DNA of 64,000 nt from Halorientalis litorea (GTDB taxonomy: Archaea > Halobacteriota > Halobacteria > Halobacteriales > Haloarculaceae): the NCBI RefSeq assembly GCF_023028225.1, contig NZ_CP095482.1, forward strand, positions 124,001 through 188,000, in the 5' to 3' direction. The notes under the pieces are model-generated. The model saw only the letters and a program-made list of their open reading frames with translations. It was not told where the DNA came from and did no database searches. Of the stretch, positions 51,548 through 59,366 are shown piece by piece. A program made the translations under genes and the position numbers. Each line of letters opens with the position of its first letter. Positions within the stretch are counted from its first letter, which is position 1.

Positions 51548-52264
51548 TTAGCGGAGGCGTTCTTCGAGACAGACTTTGACGATGGACTTCCCGATAGCGA
51601 GGCCGCCCTGAATCGGGTCCAGTGTCGTCTCTCCCGCTCGCTCGCCGTACTCGATAGGCAGTTCACAGACATCGTACTCACGCATCAGCGGCCGGAGGAG
51701 CAACTCCGCCGAGAGGCCGGTGTTCTCTGTCCACTCGATTTTCTGGACGAGTTCCTGCCGGTAGGCCCGCATCCCGGTGGTCGTGTCGTGGATGCGGCGG
51801 CCTGTGAGCGCGCTGGCCACCGCGGCGAAGGCGCGGTTACCGAGTCGGTTGAACCCCGGCATCGTCTCGGCCCCCCAGTAGAGGCGGTCACCGCTGACCA
51901 CATCGTAGCCGTCGTTGATTCGGTCGAGGAAGTCGGGCAGTCGGTCCATCGGGTACGTGTCGTCACAGTCCGTGGTGACGACGACCGGTCGGTCGGCCGC
52001 GAGGACTGCCGCACGCACGGCGACGCCGTAGCCCTGCGGTTCCTGTTCGATGACCCGTGCCCCGTGGTCGCGGGCGATTTCTGCGGTCCGGTCACTCGAC
52101 CCGTCGACACAGACTACCGAGGCCCGCCCGTCGGTAACCCGGTCGATGTCGTCGAGAACCGTCCCGATTGCCGCCTCCTCGTTGTACGTCCCCATGACGA
52201 CACTCACGTCGTCGAAGGTGTACTCGTCACCTGTCACCGGTTCCGCCGCAGTCGCGTCACTCAT
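51548..52264 (-). CDS. GT2 glycosyltransferase, dolichyl-phosphate-mannose-synthase-like
   Basis: 238 residues. DVSVVMGTYNEEAAIGTVLDDI, VVCVDGSSDRTAEIA, the metal-binding TTDCDDTYPMDRLPDFL and IEYGERAGETTLDP are typical of DPM1-like GT2 enzymes that charge polyprenyl phosphate with a sugar. It lacks C-terminal membrane helices. A near-perfect iron box lies 35 bases upstream, and it converges on the GT39-like gene that could use its product. Confidence 0.88.
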   Translation of the reverse strand: MSDATAAEPVTGDEYTFDDVSVVMGTYNEEAAIGTVLDDIDRVTDGRASVVCVDGSSDRTAEIARDHGARVIEQEPQGYGVAVRAAVLAADRPVVVTTDCDDTYPMDRLPDFLDRINDGYDVVSGDRLYWGAETMPGFNRLGNRAFAAVASALTGRRIHDTTTGMRAYRQELVQKIEWTENTGLSAELLLRPLMREYDVCELPIEYGERAGETTLDPIQGGLAIGKSIVKVCLEERLR

Positions 52265-52298
52265 CGTATGCCCGTCGTCACTGGCACCTCTTGAGTTT

Positions 52299-52312
52299 TT
52301 AGGTTCGCCAAA
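52299..52312. promoter_or_regulatory. near-match iron box before the GT2 gene
   Basis: TTAGG-TTCG-CCAAA, one base off the palindrome in the right half, inside a T/A-rich surround like the good sites. Confidence 0.5.
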
Positions 52313-52665
52313 ATCAGAGTCGCGGATGCAACGGCCGGCAGGAGTGTCAACACACAGTTACGACAACCCGAAGCCCAGGGCGAGTTTCAGTATAGCGGTA
52401 TGTGGTTTACGTGTTCGCTCTGCGTCGGGACAGCGGCCCCAGTAGGGTATTGTTTCGTAACCCCAAGAGTACTGTAACTCAGTACGACTGGGAAAACGGG
52501 GGTGAACGTCCGCCGCAGTGTTTCACCCGGACTTCGTGCTGTCGCTCGAACCCGAGTGGCATCGAGGTGGACCAATCGAACTCGGTGGACAACAGTCGTT
52601 CTGTATAGCGGCCTGTCCCGTGCGAAACCGCTGTGATACCACCGGGTCTCGTTATCACGGTCAGT

Positions 52666-52753
52666 TACGAGGTCGATTTGCTAACCTCTCGTACAGCCAC
52701 AAACGGAGATGAACGCCTGTCTATCGCTCCGTTTCAACCTGTAGCTAGGCGTT
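52666..52753 (+). ncRNA. candidate structured RNA with an H-type pseudoknot
   Basis: Stem 1 is AAACGGAG (52701-52708) with CTCCGTTT (52727-52734), eight perfect pairs. Stem 2 is AACGCCT (52712-52718) with AGGCGTT (52747-52753), seven perfect pairs. They interleave with loops of 3, 8 and 12 bases. A bulged hairpin (TACGAGGT with ACCTCTCGTA) sits just upstream. Strand is not certain. No known RNA family was recognised. Confidence 0.3.
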
Positions 52754-53310
52754 GAATGTCCCGAACACTCTACCAGCCGGGCATCAGCTGGCCAGACAGC
52801 GACGAGACGCCGGCCCACGTCGCTGATCGAAGTGCCACTCTGTCGAAGCCCCCGTACAGACTGACAGCGGGGCCGTAGCGGGGCAGGCAGTGACTCCGCT
52901 TTTTATTCTCGCCTCTCGTCGGGAGGAGAGTCGTCGCGTTCCGCGACCCGACGCACAATAGGCGCGAGTAGCGTCACCCACGAGCTACGGACCCTCAAGC
53001 CAACCGCCGAGGACAAACTCCAGTCTAGCAGTGCCGCGCGGGCAGACGCACCGACACACCGAGGCGTGACGGATGCCAACCTACGAACCCGGCGGACGAC
53101 ACGCCACGCTTCGAAGGGTATCGGACCAGATTGCCGGCAAACGAGAGGGTGTATTTTATCGACGTATTTGGTACTACACTGTCTGGCTACACGAGAATAT
53201 CCGCCCCCATTTGAATGAGTGCGGCAAATTGTGGTTTCACACTGGTCGATAAGTTCTTTTATCCATCTATTTGGGGATAAGTTGAAGTGGCTGCCGTTCG
53301 ACCGCCCGGT

Positions 53311-53703
53311 ATGGGTAGTGACGGCGCGGAGACGGAGCGAGTCGCGGTCAAGACGTACGTCCCGGCTTACCAGAAGGCCGAGTGGGAGGCACACGCAACG
53401 GACCTAGACATGAGCCAGAGCGAGTTCGTTCGGACGATGGTACAGGCTGGCAGGCGGGGGTTCTCGATAAACCCGGAAGAGATGGAAGATTCGGACGCTG
53501 ACCCTGGGGGTCAGCCCCTCGAAGACCGTGTTCTCGACATCCTCCGCGACCGGGGGCCACAGGCGTGGGACGACCTGCGCGCTGCGGTGACCGAGGGGAT
53601 AGAGGACCGACTGGACGAGGTGCTGACGGACCTACAGGACCAGAACGAGATTCGATACAGCGGCCGCGACGGCGGCTACACGCTCGCGGGTGAGAACGCG
53701 TGA
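53311..53703 (+). CDS. DUF5805-like protein paired with a Xer recombinase
   Basis: 130 residues. The N-terminal half (AVKTYVPAYQKAEWEAHATDLDMSQSEFVRTMVQAGRRGF) resembles a ribbon-helix-helix/CopG-like DNA-binding unit. The C-terminal half (LEDRVLDILRDRGPQAWDDLRAAVTEGIEDRLDEVLTDLQDQNEIRYSGRDGGYTL) is a winged helix. The stop overlaps the GTG start of the tyrosine recombinase, implying a fixed partnership, possibly as a site-recognition or directionality factor. Confidence 0.8.
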   Translation: MGSDGAETERVAVKTYVPAYQKAEWEAHATDLDMSQSEFVRTMVQAGRRGFSINPEEMEDSDADPGGQPLEDRVLDILRDRGPQAWDDLRAAVTEGIEDRLDEVLTDLQDQNEIRYSGRDGGYTLAGENA

Positions 53704-54749
53704 GTACGGACCGAGCGGCGGCGAGCAGTAACGACGCGATAGACCGATTCCTCGAAGAGTTGACTTTCCACGGGAAGACCGAACGAACCCGTGCCGCCTA
53801 CGAACGGGTCCTCAGGCGGTTCGAGGCCTTCCTCGCGGACCCGGCGGCGAATCCAGCTGACAGGGCACTCCCACCCGACGCGGCCGGACGACGGGAGTGT
53901 ATGGCGTGGATACATACGCTCCGCGGTGACCTCGAACCCAGCACCGTCGCCACGTACGCCGCGTATCTCCACCGCTTTTACGCGTACATGACCGAGGTCG
54001 GTGAGTTCGACAACAACCCGATGACAGTCGTCCGCGAGGAGATGGACGAACGCATCGACACCGACCCGACACGGCGAGAGATAGCCGTCCCTGAGATGCG
54101 CGAGTTCGTCGCCAGACTGACCCATCCGCTGGACCGCGCACTCGTCGTCACGCTCCTGAAGACCGGGATGCGTGTCGGGGAACTCTGCAATCTCGACCTG
54201 CGGGACGTGACGATGACGGGGAATTTCGGGGCGTACGACCTCGGTGGGCGGGCGCAACTCGACGGCCGCGGAGACTCGCTGTACGTCGCGAGCGACATCG
54301 CGCGTGGGGACGCCATCAACGGCGAGGACCGAACCGCCGCGAACAAACGAAAGCGCGGCACCGTCGTCCCAGTCGACGACGAACTCGCCGTCGTCCTCCG
54401 TGAGTGGCTCGCAATCCGACCGAACGCAGTCTCACCGGCTGAGCCGCTGTTCTGTAGCACCGGGGACGAGTGGGGACAGCGCGTGACGCCCTCGATGGTC
54501 CGGTCGCGGGTGAAAGACCACGCCGAAGCAGTCGGCTGGTACCGCACGGGTGGTGGCCCGGCAGAGAACGTCACACCCCACTACTTCCGGCACTTCTTCA
54601 CGACACACCTCCGGGACAGAACCGGGGACCGTGGTATCGTCAAGTACCTCCGCGGCGACGTCGCCGACGACATCATCGACACCTACACGCACAACTGGGG
54701 CACCCGGGTTCGGGACACGTACGAACGACACATCTACGAGTTGCTGTAG
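53700..54749 (+). CDS. XerC/D-like tyrosine recombinase
   Basis: 349 residues: an N-terminal SAM-like core-binding domain (15-115) and a C-terminal catalytic domain. Active-site residues are Arg158 (KTGMRVGEL), Lys near 217-219 (KRKRG), His294 and Arg297 (HYFRHFFTTHL) and the nucleophile Tyr329 (DTYTHNW). The usual LGH histidine is replaced by Asp320 in YLRGD. GTG start, coupled by GTGA overlap to the DUF5805-like gene. A housekeeping chromosome-resolution role is more likely than a mobile one, as no element borders are seen. Confidence 0.88.
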   Translation: MSTDRAAASSNDAIDRFLEELTFHGKTERTRAAYERVLRRFEAFLADPAANPADRALPPDAAGRRECMAWIHTLRGDLEPSTVATYAAYLHRFYAYMTEVGEFDNNPMTVVREEMDERIDTDPTRREIAVPEMREFVARLTHPLDRALVVTLLKTGMRVGELCNLDLRDVTMTGNFGAYDLGGRAQLDGRGDSLYVASDIARGDAINGEDRTAANKRKRGTVVPVDDELAVVLREWLAIRPNAVSPAEPLFCSTGDEWGQRVTPSMVRSRVKDHAEAVGWYRTGGGPAENVTPHYFRHFFTTHLRDRTGDRGIVKYLRGDVADDIIDTYTHNWGTRVRDTYERHIYELL

Positions 54750-54753
54750 CGGG

Positions 54754-54759
54754 TTTTTT
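54754..54759 (+). terminator. T-run terminator after the Xer-like gene
   Basis: Six T residues start five bases after the stop codon. A T run alone acts as an archaeal terminator. Confidence 0.5.
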
Positions 54760-54903
54760 GCTGAATCTCGTGACACGTCTCGTGAACTTCGCGTGTGACC
54801 ACGAGCGGATGGCGTTCTATACCGGACTAGTAAATCTTATATCGCTATATCAAATCCGACCCAGCTCGCAACCACACTGGACGTGGAGGATTCCGGTTGT
54901 AGA

Positions 54904-54925
54904 CCGTGAGCGTCCCGTCTCACGG
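54904..54925. promoter_or_regulatory. inverted repeat upstream of the ribokinase gene
   Basis: CCGTGAG-N8-CTCACGG, a perfect seven-base dyad about 90 bases before the ATG. A smaller CCCCA/TGGG dyad follows at about 54931-54944. Candidate operator for the sugar kinase genes. Confidence 0.4.
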
Positions 54926-55014
54926 GTGGTCCCCAGTCCGTGGGAAGTCACGATACACAGAAGTACCTCCGAGACACCGAACTGAGTGTCGCAAGCAGGG
55001 CGACGGGAGCACGT

Positions 55015-55959
55015 ATGTCACAGGTCCTCAGTCTCGGAAGCGTCAACGTCGATAGCGTCCACACAATCACGCGCGCGGAACGGGAGTCCCTCGAAGACCG
55101 GTACGAGTGGTTTCCCGACCGTGGGGAGACGGTCGAGGTCGATTCAGTCCCGTCGGGGTTCGGGGACGACCCGGACGAGGTACGCCACGGGGGAAAAGGC
55201 GCGAATCAAGCCGTCGCCACAGCACACGCGGCCGCCGCGGCGACGCTGCTCGGCCGCGTCGGCCCCGACCACGACGAGTTCGGTGTCCTCTCCGCCCTCG
55301 AAGGGGACGATGTCGACACGTCGCGTATCGGTATCGCCTCGGTACCGACCGGAACTGCCTTCGTGTTCGTCGGCCCGGCAGGCGACAACAGCATCGTCCT
55401 CCGGCCGGGGGCCAACAGCACCGTTGACGAGTCCTACATCGACGAGCAGTACGAGACGATACTGGCGGCCGACTGCCTCCTCCTCCAGAACGAGATTCCG
55501 GTCGAACCGGTCGCCGCGTTGCTCGCCGACCTCGCGGACGAGCCGGACCGACCGACCGTCTTCCTCGACCCGGCACCCGCCGCGGGAGCCGAGCGACTCC
55601 TCGGGCACGGCGTCGTGGATTATCTCACCCCGAACGAGACGGAGTACGAGACACTCAGGCCGTACCTCGACGCCTTCGACGGCACCCTCGTCCGCAAACG
55701 TGGCGAGGGCGACGTGATAGTCGAGGGAGAACAGGCGTTCACCGTCACACCCCCGGCCGTCGAGGTGGCCGACACCACAGGTGCCGGTGACGTGCTCAAC
55801 GGGTTCCTCGCTGCCCGAATCGCGGACGGAGCTTCGGTCCGTGCGGCCGTCGAAACGGCCGTCGTCGCGGGGTCGCTCTCGACGCGGGCAGTCGGTGCAC
55901 GCGGTGCCGTCCCGACGCTGTCGGCGGTTCGGTCGTTCCAAGCGTCGACCGACACCTGA
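55015..55959 (+). CDS. ribokinase-like PfkB sugar kinase
   Basis: 314 residues of the PfkB family. The N-terminal glycine motif HGGKGANQAVATAHAAA and the C-terminal catalytic motif DTTGAGDVLNGFLAA (catalytic Asp) are intact. VLSLGSVNVDSV is the usual first strand. An insertion of about 20 residues follows strand 1 (ITRAERESLEDRYEWFPDRG). It phosphorylates ribose or a related sugar or nucleoside. The ATG at 55015 was chosen. A second PfkB kinase follows after 52 bases. Confidence 0.88.
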   Translation: MSQVLSLGSVNVDSVHTITRAERESLEDRYEWFPDRGETVEVDSVPSGFGDDPDEVRHGGKGANQAVATAHAAAAATLLGRVGPDHDEFGVLSALEGDDVDTSRIGIASVPTGTAFVFVGPAGDNSIVLRPGANSTVDESYIDEQYETILAADCLLLQNEIPVEPVAALLADLADEPDRPTVFLDPAPAAGAERLLGHGVVDYLTPNETEYETLRPYLDAFDGTLVRKRGEGDVIVEGEQAFTVTPPAVEVADTTGAGDVLNGFLAARIADGASVRAAVETAVVAGSLSTRAVGARGAVPTLSAVRSFQASTDT

Positions 55960-55980
55960 CCGGAGCATCGGAAGGGGGAT

Positions 55981-55987
55981 GCTTTTG
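55981..55987 (+). promoter_or_regulatory. TATA-like element GCTTTTG
   Basis: It begins 31 bases before the GTG at 56012, the same heptamer and distance as at guaB and 31689. It favours the GTG over an ATG at 55979. Confidence 0.45.
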
Positions 55988-56011
55988 CCCGCCAACTGCC
56001 AAGCAGTCGGC

Positions 56012-57025
56012 GTGCCGTACGAACGTCTTGGTCGCCGTCTCGCCGATGCACCGTCGCCGACGCTCTCGACGCTGCCGGACGGGAGCGTCGACCGGTACTG
56101 TCAACTCTCGGCGGGTGCCGTCGGGCCACTCGAGACGCGTGAAGCGTTGGGTCGGGAGCTACTGCGTGGGGACCACTCGTCCTTTCACATCCGCGTCGAA
56201 TCGACCGAACCCGGCGGGCAGGCGGTGAACGCGGCCCAGCAACTCCACGCCCTCGGGAGCGAGGTGACGTGTTACGGGCACCTCGACGCGCCAGTGTTCG
56301 CGCAGTTGCCCTTCGAGACAGTCTCGATGGGTGAACCCGCGCTGGTCGACGCGTTCAATTTCCGGGACAGCGACGTGATGTTCGTCGAGCAAGCCGGACT
56401 CCCGGCGTGGACTCTCGAAGACCTGCGGGACGTGGCTACCCTCCCGGCGGTTTTCGACGTGGACGCTGTCTGCTGTAGTAACTGGATATCGTTCCCACAC
56501 ATGGGGGAGGCCTTCCACCGTCTCGGGACGATGGACCTCCCGCGGGTGCCGTTCGTGTTCGACCCCGGCGACATCGTCGGGTCGACACCCGAGGAAGTCG
56601 ACGCGCTCCACGACGCGCTGACTGCACTGCAGAGGACCTTCGACGTGGTGTTGAACGCGAACCGCCAGGAAGTGGGCGCGCTCGCGGGGACACTCGACGC
56701 CGGAGCGGACGACGCCGACCGCCTCGCGGCAATTCGCTCGGCGACCGGCATCGAGGCGGCCGTGATGCACGCTCCCGAGGAGGCCATCGCGGTGACGACC
56801 ACCCAGCGGGCACGCGTCGAGAACTGCCCGGTCGACCAACCGCGTCGTCACACCGGCGGTGGCGACCACTTCACCGGAGGGGTGGGGTACGCACTCGCCA
56901 ACGGTTGGGACTGGGACCTCGCGCTCGCCTGTGGCAACGTCTGTGCCAGCCACTACGTCACGGCGGGTGAGACAGGGACAGTCGAGGACGTGCGGCGAGT
57001 CAGTCGCACCACTGCAGACACGTGA
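56012..57025 (+). CDS. PfkB-family carbohydrate kinase
   Basis: 337 residues. PfkB fold with a variant catalytic motif, RRHTGGGDHFTGGVGYAL, where TGGGDHF replaces TGAGDxF; the catalytic Asp is kept. The first glycine motif reads EPGGQAVNAAQQLHALG. Substrate unknown. GTG start favoured by a promoter-like GCTTTTG; an ATG at 55979 would add 11 residues. It follows a ribokinase-like gene, so both may serve one pentose or nucleoside pathway. Confidence 0.8.
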   Translation: MPYERLGRRLADAPSPTLSTLPDGSVDRYCQLSAGAVGPLETREALGRELLRGDHSSFHIRVESTEPGGQAVNAAQQLHALGSEVTCYGHLDAPVFAQLPFETVSMGEPALVDAFNFRDSDVMFVEQAGLPAWTLEDLRDVATLPAVFDVDAVCCSNWISFPHMGEAFHRLGTMDLPRVPFVFDPGDIVGSTPEEVDALHDALTALQRTFDVVLNANRQEVGALAGTLDAGADDADRLAAIRSATGIEAAVMHAPEEAIAVTTTQRARVENCPVDQPRRHTGGGDHFTGGVGYALANGWDWDLALACGNVCASHYVTAGETGTVEDVRRVSRTTADT

Positions 57026-57054
57026 ACCGCGACGCCAGCCGACAGTTCTCGGAG

Positions 57055-57957
57055 TTACAGCGACGCGGCCGTCAGTTCCGTCTCGGTGTCGGCGAGGAGA
57101 GAGTCGGCAACCCGTTCGGCCGCGTCGGTGGTCTCGGCGGCGTTCTCTAGGAGGACCGTCTCGCTCGGGAACAGCCGTTCACCCAGTTCGAGGCCGTGGT
57201 CGTGGGCCGTCGACCCGGTGACTGTCAGGTAGACGCCGACACCGGTCTCGGCGATAGCCGCCTCCTCGGGCCCGCCGTTCCGGGGATAGACGAACTCGAT
57301 GCCGGCGAGCGCGTCGGTGCCGAGGACCGCCTCGACGAGGCGTTCGTACCGCGGAGAGATACAGAGCGGCCCCTCGTAGGCGTCGACAAACGAGCGCGTG
57401 AGGTCGCGGTCCAACCGACGCCGTTGGTCGGGTGTCGCCAACAGCGTGTGCCAGACCGTATCCCCGAGGCCCGACACGAGGCGCACGTCGGTGTCGTGGG
57501 GGTCGATGCGGTCGTTCACGTCACCCAGACTGCGCAACGGGTCGGGGGTGAGTTCGACCACCTCTTCGAGCACGAGGTCGGCACTGTCGAAGCCGAGTGC
57601 GAACTCGTGTTTGCGGAGCGCGCGGAACGGTTCCTCCCGGCCGACGAGTTGCACAGCCACGTCGTCGACGGGGATGGTCACGCTGTCGAACACGATGCGC
57701 CGGGGGAACCCCTCCCGTTCGTCGCGGAGCAGCGTGTACTCCGGATGCTGCGGGTCGCCGTGGTCCGAGTACTCGGCGAGGCGGTCGTACACGTCGCCCT
57801 CGGCGGACTGGTTGCCCTTCGTGACGGCCTTCTCGAACCGGAGCGTCGAGATGATTTCGTCCGCGAGTGCGGTCGTTCCGGTCCGGTCCGCGATGCGTTC
57901 GAGGACGGCCTCGAGTGGCCGGCCCTTCCGCGGGACGGCGACCCGCACAGTAGTCAT
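57055..57957 (-). CDS. HisG-like (ATP-phosphoribosyltransferase-fold) protein
   Basis: 300 residues. The N-terminus (VRVAVPRKGRPLEAVLERIA) and several later blocks (FALGFDSADLVLEEVVEL, ISPRYERLVEAVLG, TVTGSTAHDHGLELGERLFPSETVLLENAAE) follow the HisG pattern. The PRPP-binding strand usually containing VD (as in ADAIVDLVSTG) reads GVGVYLTVTGST, so a key Asp is missing. It may be a binding-protein-like relative or an enzyme with changed substrate. Convergent with the kinase pair. Confidence 0.65.
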   Translation of the reverse strand: MTTVRVAVPRKGRPLEAVLERIADRTGTTALADEIISTLRFEKAVTKGNQSAEGDVYDRLAEYSDHGDPQHPEYTLLRDEREGFPRRIVFDSVTIPVDDVAVQLVGREEPFRALRKHEFALGFDSADLVLEEVVELTPDPLRSLGDVNDRIDPHDTDVRLVSGLGDTVWHTLLATPDQRRRLDRDLTRSFVDAYEGPLCISPRYERLVEAVLGTDALAGIEFVYPRNGGPEEAAIAETGVGVYLTVTGSTAHDHGLELGERLFPSETVLLENAAETTDAAERVADSLLADTETELTAASL

Positions 57958-58011
57958 TGCCAGAGCACAGAGGGTCCGAAAGTAAAACCGGTCCGGTTTC
58001 GGCCGGGCGCG

Positions 58012-59259
58012 TCAGTTCCCGCCGAGGACGTTCCCCAGTTGGTCGCGCCACTCTTGGAGGTCTTCGAGGTCGGATTCGAGGTCGTCGAGTCGGTCCCCGA
58101 GGTTGTCCACGTCGCCCAAGTCACCTTCGAGGTCCGAGACGTCGTCGTCGAGGTCCTTGATGTCGCCCTTCAGCGACTGCACGTCGTCCTCGATGGTCCC
58201 GACGGTGTCGTCGAGGCCGTCGACTTGCTGGTTGTTGTCGTCGATGTCGCTCTGGACCGAACGCATCTGCTCCTGTATCCCGTCGAGTTGAGACTGCACG
58301 TCCTCGATGAGGTCCTGCCCGGTTCCGTTGTCTTCGAGGAACTCCTCGAGCGCGTCGATGTACGCTTCGAGGTCGCTCACGTCGGTCTGGAGGCTCTCGA
58401 TGCGGGCGTCGACCGCACCGTTCGTCCCGCCGCCGAGGTCGAGTTCGTCCGCCAACAGTTCGAGGTCGTCGTCCGCGACCTCACCGGCACGAATCTCGTC
58501 CGCGAGCGTGGCCGCCACGCTTTCGACGGACGCCGACCCGTTCGTCGCCGTCTTGGGACCGTCGGCAGTCTCGCTCCCGGCCTCGGTTTCCGCCTCGTCG
58601 TCTGCGTCCTCGTCGGCGTCCTCGGCCGCCGTCCCCTCGTCCTCCTCGTCGGCTTCTTCTTCGTCTGCGTCCCCTTCGCTCTCGTCGGCATCCTCGGCCG
58701 CCGTCTCCTCGTCCTCCTCGTCGGCTTCTTCTTCGTCTGCGTCCCCCTCGTCGTTCGGGTCCGCGAGGTCGAGTGTCCCGATGTCGTCGTCGCCGTCCTC
58801 GTCGTCGTCCAGTCCCGGTACGGAGTCGGTGTCGCCAGAGATGACGTCACGGACCACGTCGCTGCTGGTGCCGACCACGTCGTCATCGTCGTCGAGCGGC
58901 GGGTCGACCGACTCTATCGTCGGTTCGGTGAGGAACTGCTCGACGTTGTCCGTCCCAGTCGCGCGGATACCGTAGACAGTCGTGTACTGTTCGTCGGCCT
59001 CGATTTCCCGCTCGAACGTAATTTCGTCGTCGTCGATCGTCCAGAATTCGCTCCCGTACTCGGGGTGGAATCCCAAGTCCTCGACGGCAACGTCCTCCGG
59101 TACGTCGTCGGTCAACGTCACCGTCACCGCCTCGGACCGCTCGGAGTTGATGCGGAACGCGATGGCGGGAACGGGGAACGCGTCGGCCTCGAACGTCTTG
59201 ATGACGGTCACGCCGTCCGAGGCGACGGTCACCTCCTCGTAGTTCTGTGATTCGCTCAT
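58012..59259 (-). CDS. acidic coiled-coil protein with tandem repeat
   Basis: 415 residues in three parts: an N-terminal beta-rich domain (1-110, EVTVASDGVTVIKTFEADAFPVPAIAFRINS), a hyper-acidic linker (120-235) with a 24-residue tandem repeat, and a C-terminal coiled coil (260-410) with regular heptads. No signal peptide or membrane segment. Possibly a structural or scaffold protein of the cytoplasm; function unknown. The ATG at 59259 was chosen. Its promoter lies in an AT-rich gap shared with nothing else. Confidence 0.75.
   Translation of the reverse strand: MSESQNYEEVTVASDGVTVIKTFEADAFPVPAIAFRINSERSEAVTVTLTDDVPEDVAVEDLGFHPEYGSEFWTIDDDEITFEREIEADEQYTTVYGIRATGTDNVEQFLTEPTIESVDPPLDDDDDVVGTSSDVVRDVISGDTDSVPGLDDDEDGDDDIGTLDLADPNDEGDADEEEADEEDEETAAEDADESEGDADEEEADEEDEGTAAEDADEDADDEAETEAGSETADGPKTATNGSASVESVAATLADEIRAGEVADDDLELLADELDLGGGTNGAVDARIESLQTDVSDLEAYIDALEEFLEDNGTGQDLIEDVQSQLDGIQEQMRSVQSDIDDNNQQVDGLDDTVGTIEDDVQSLKGDIKDLDDDVSDLEGDLGDVDNLGDRLDDLESDLEDLQEWRDQLGNVLGGN
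58616..58753 (-). repeat. 72-base imperfect tandem repeat in the acidic linker
   Basis: Two copies of a unit encoding EGDADEEEADEEDE(E/G)TAAEDADE, starting 72 bases apart and nearly identical at the DNA level. This indicates a recent duplication within the gene. Confidence 0.8.
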
Positions 59260-59366
59260 GCGTACACTTCCGGCTACCAATGGTATTAAACCTACGTCCG
59301 TGTCATTTGATAACAATTAATTTGCGCTTACCCGCCACGCGCCGGACGGGCACGGGACGCCTGTCT

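Larger units (their letters stand above)
52265..53310. other. 1-kb gene-free, hairpin-rich region
   Basis: No credible gene: open frames are short, lack acidic composition and conserved motifs. Base composition is closer to neutral than in genes. Inverted repeats are dense: GGGTGAA/TTCACCC (52500-52528), a bulged hairpin (52666-52693), two interleaved perfect stems (52701-52753), CCAGC/GCTGG (52773-52791) and TTATCGA/TCGATAA (53156-53252). It may encode a structured RNA, hold a recombination site for the adjacent Xer-type gene, or be a decayed element. Confidence 0.6.

Noticed and set aside
52720-52760. Possible CRISPR repeat (GTTTCAACCTG-like)
   Set aside because: It occurs once, with no regular spacing and no cas gene in the window.
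52387-52981. Several 60-70-residue frames between the GT2 and DUF5805 genes
   Set aside because: They overlap each other on both strands, lack acidic composition and have no promoter at the right distance; transposase remnants were considered but no motif or terminal repeat was found.
52265-53310. RNase P RNA or SRP 7S RNA in the non-coding kilobase
   Set aside because: The hallmark conserved segments of these RNAs are not visible.
52903-53394. 163-residue minus-strand frame in the gene-free kilobase
   Set aside because: Composition is Arg/Ser/Cys-rich rather than acidic, no motif, and it runs antisense into the DUF5805 gene.
53311-54749. Integrated virus or plasmid around the Xer-like gene
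   Set aside because: No flanking tRNA, direct repeat, replication or viral genes; neighbours are ordinary metabolic genes with normal codon use.
57196-59250. 684-residue plus-strand frame rich in Val
   Set aside because: Antisense to the HisG-like and coiled-coil genes; it reads through two oppositely oriented genes and the gap between them.
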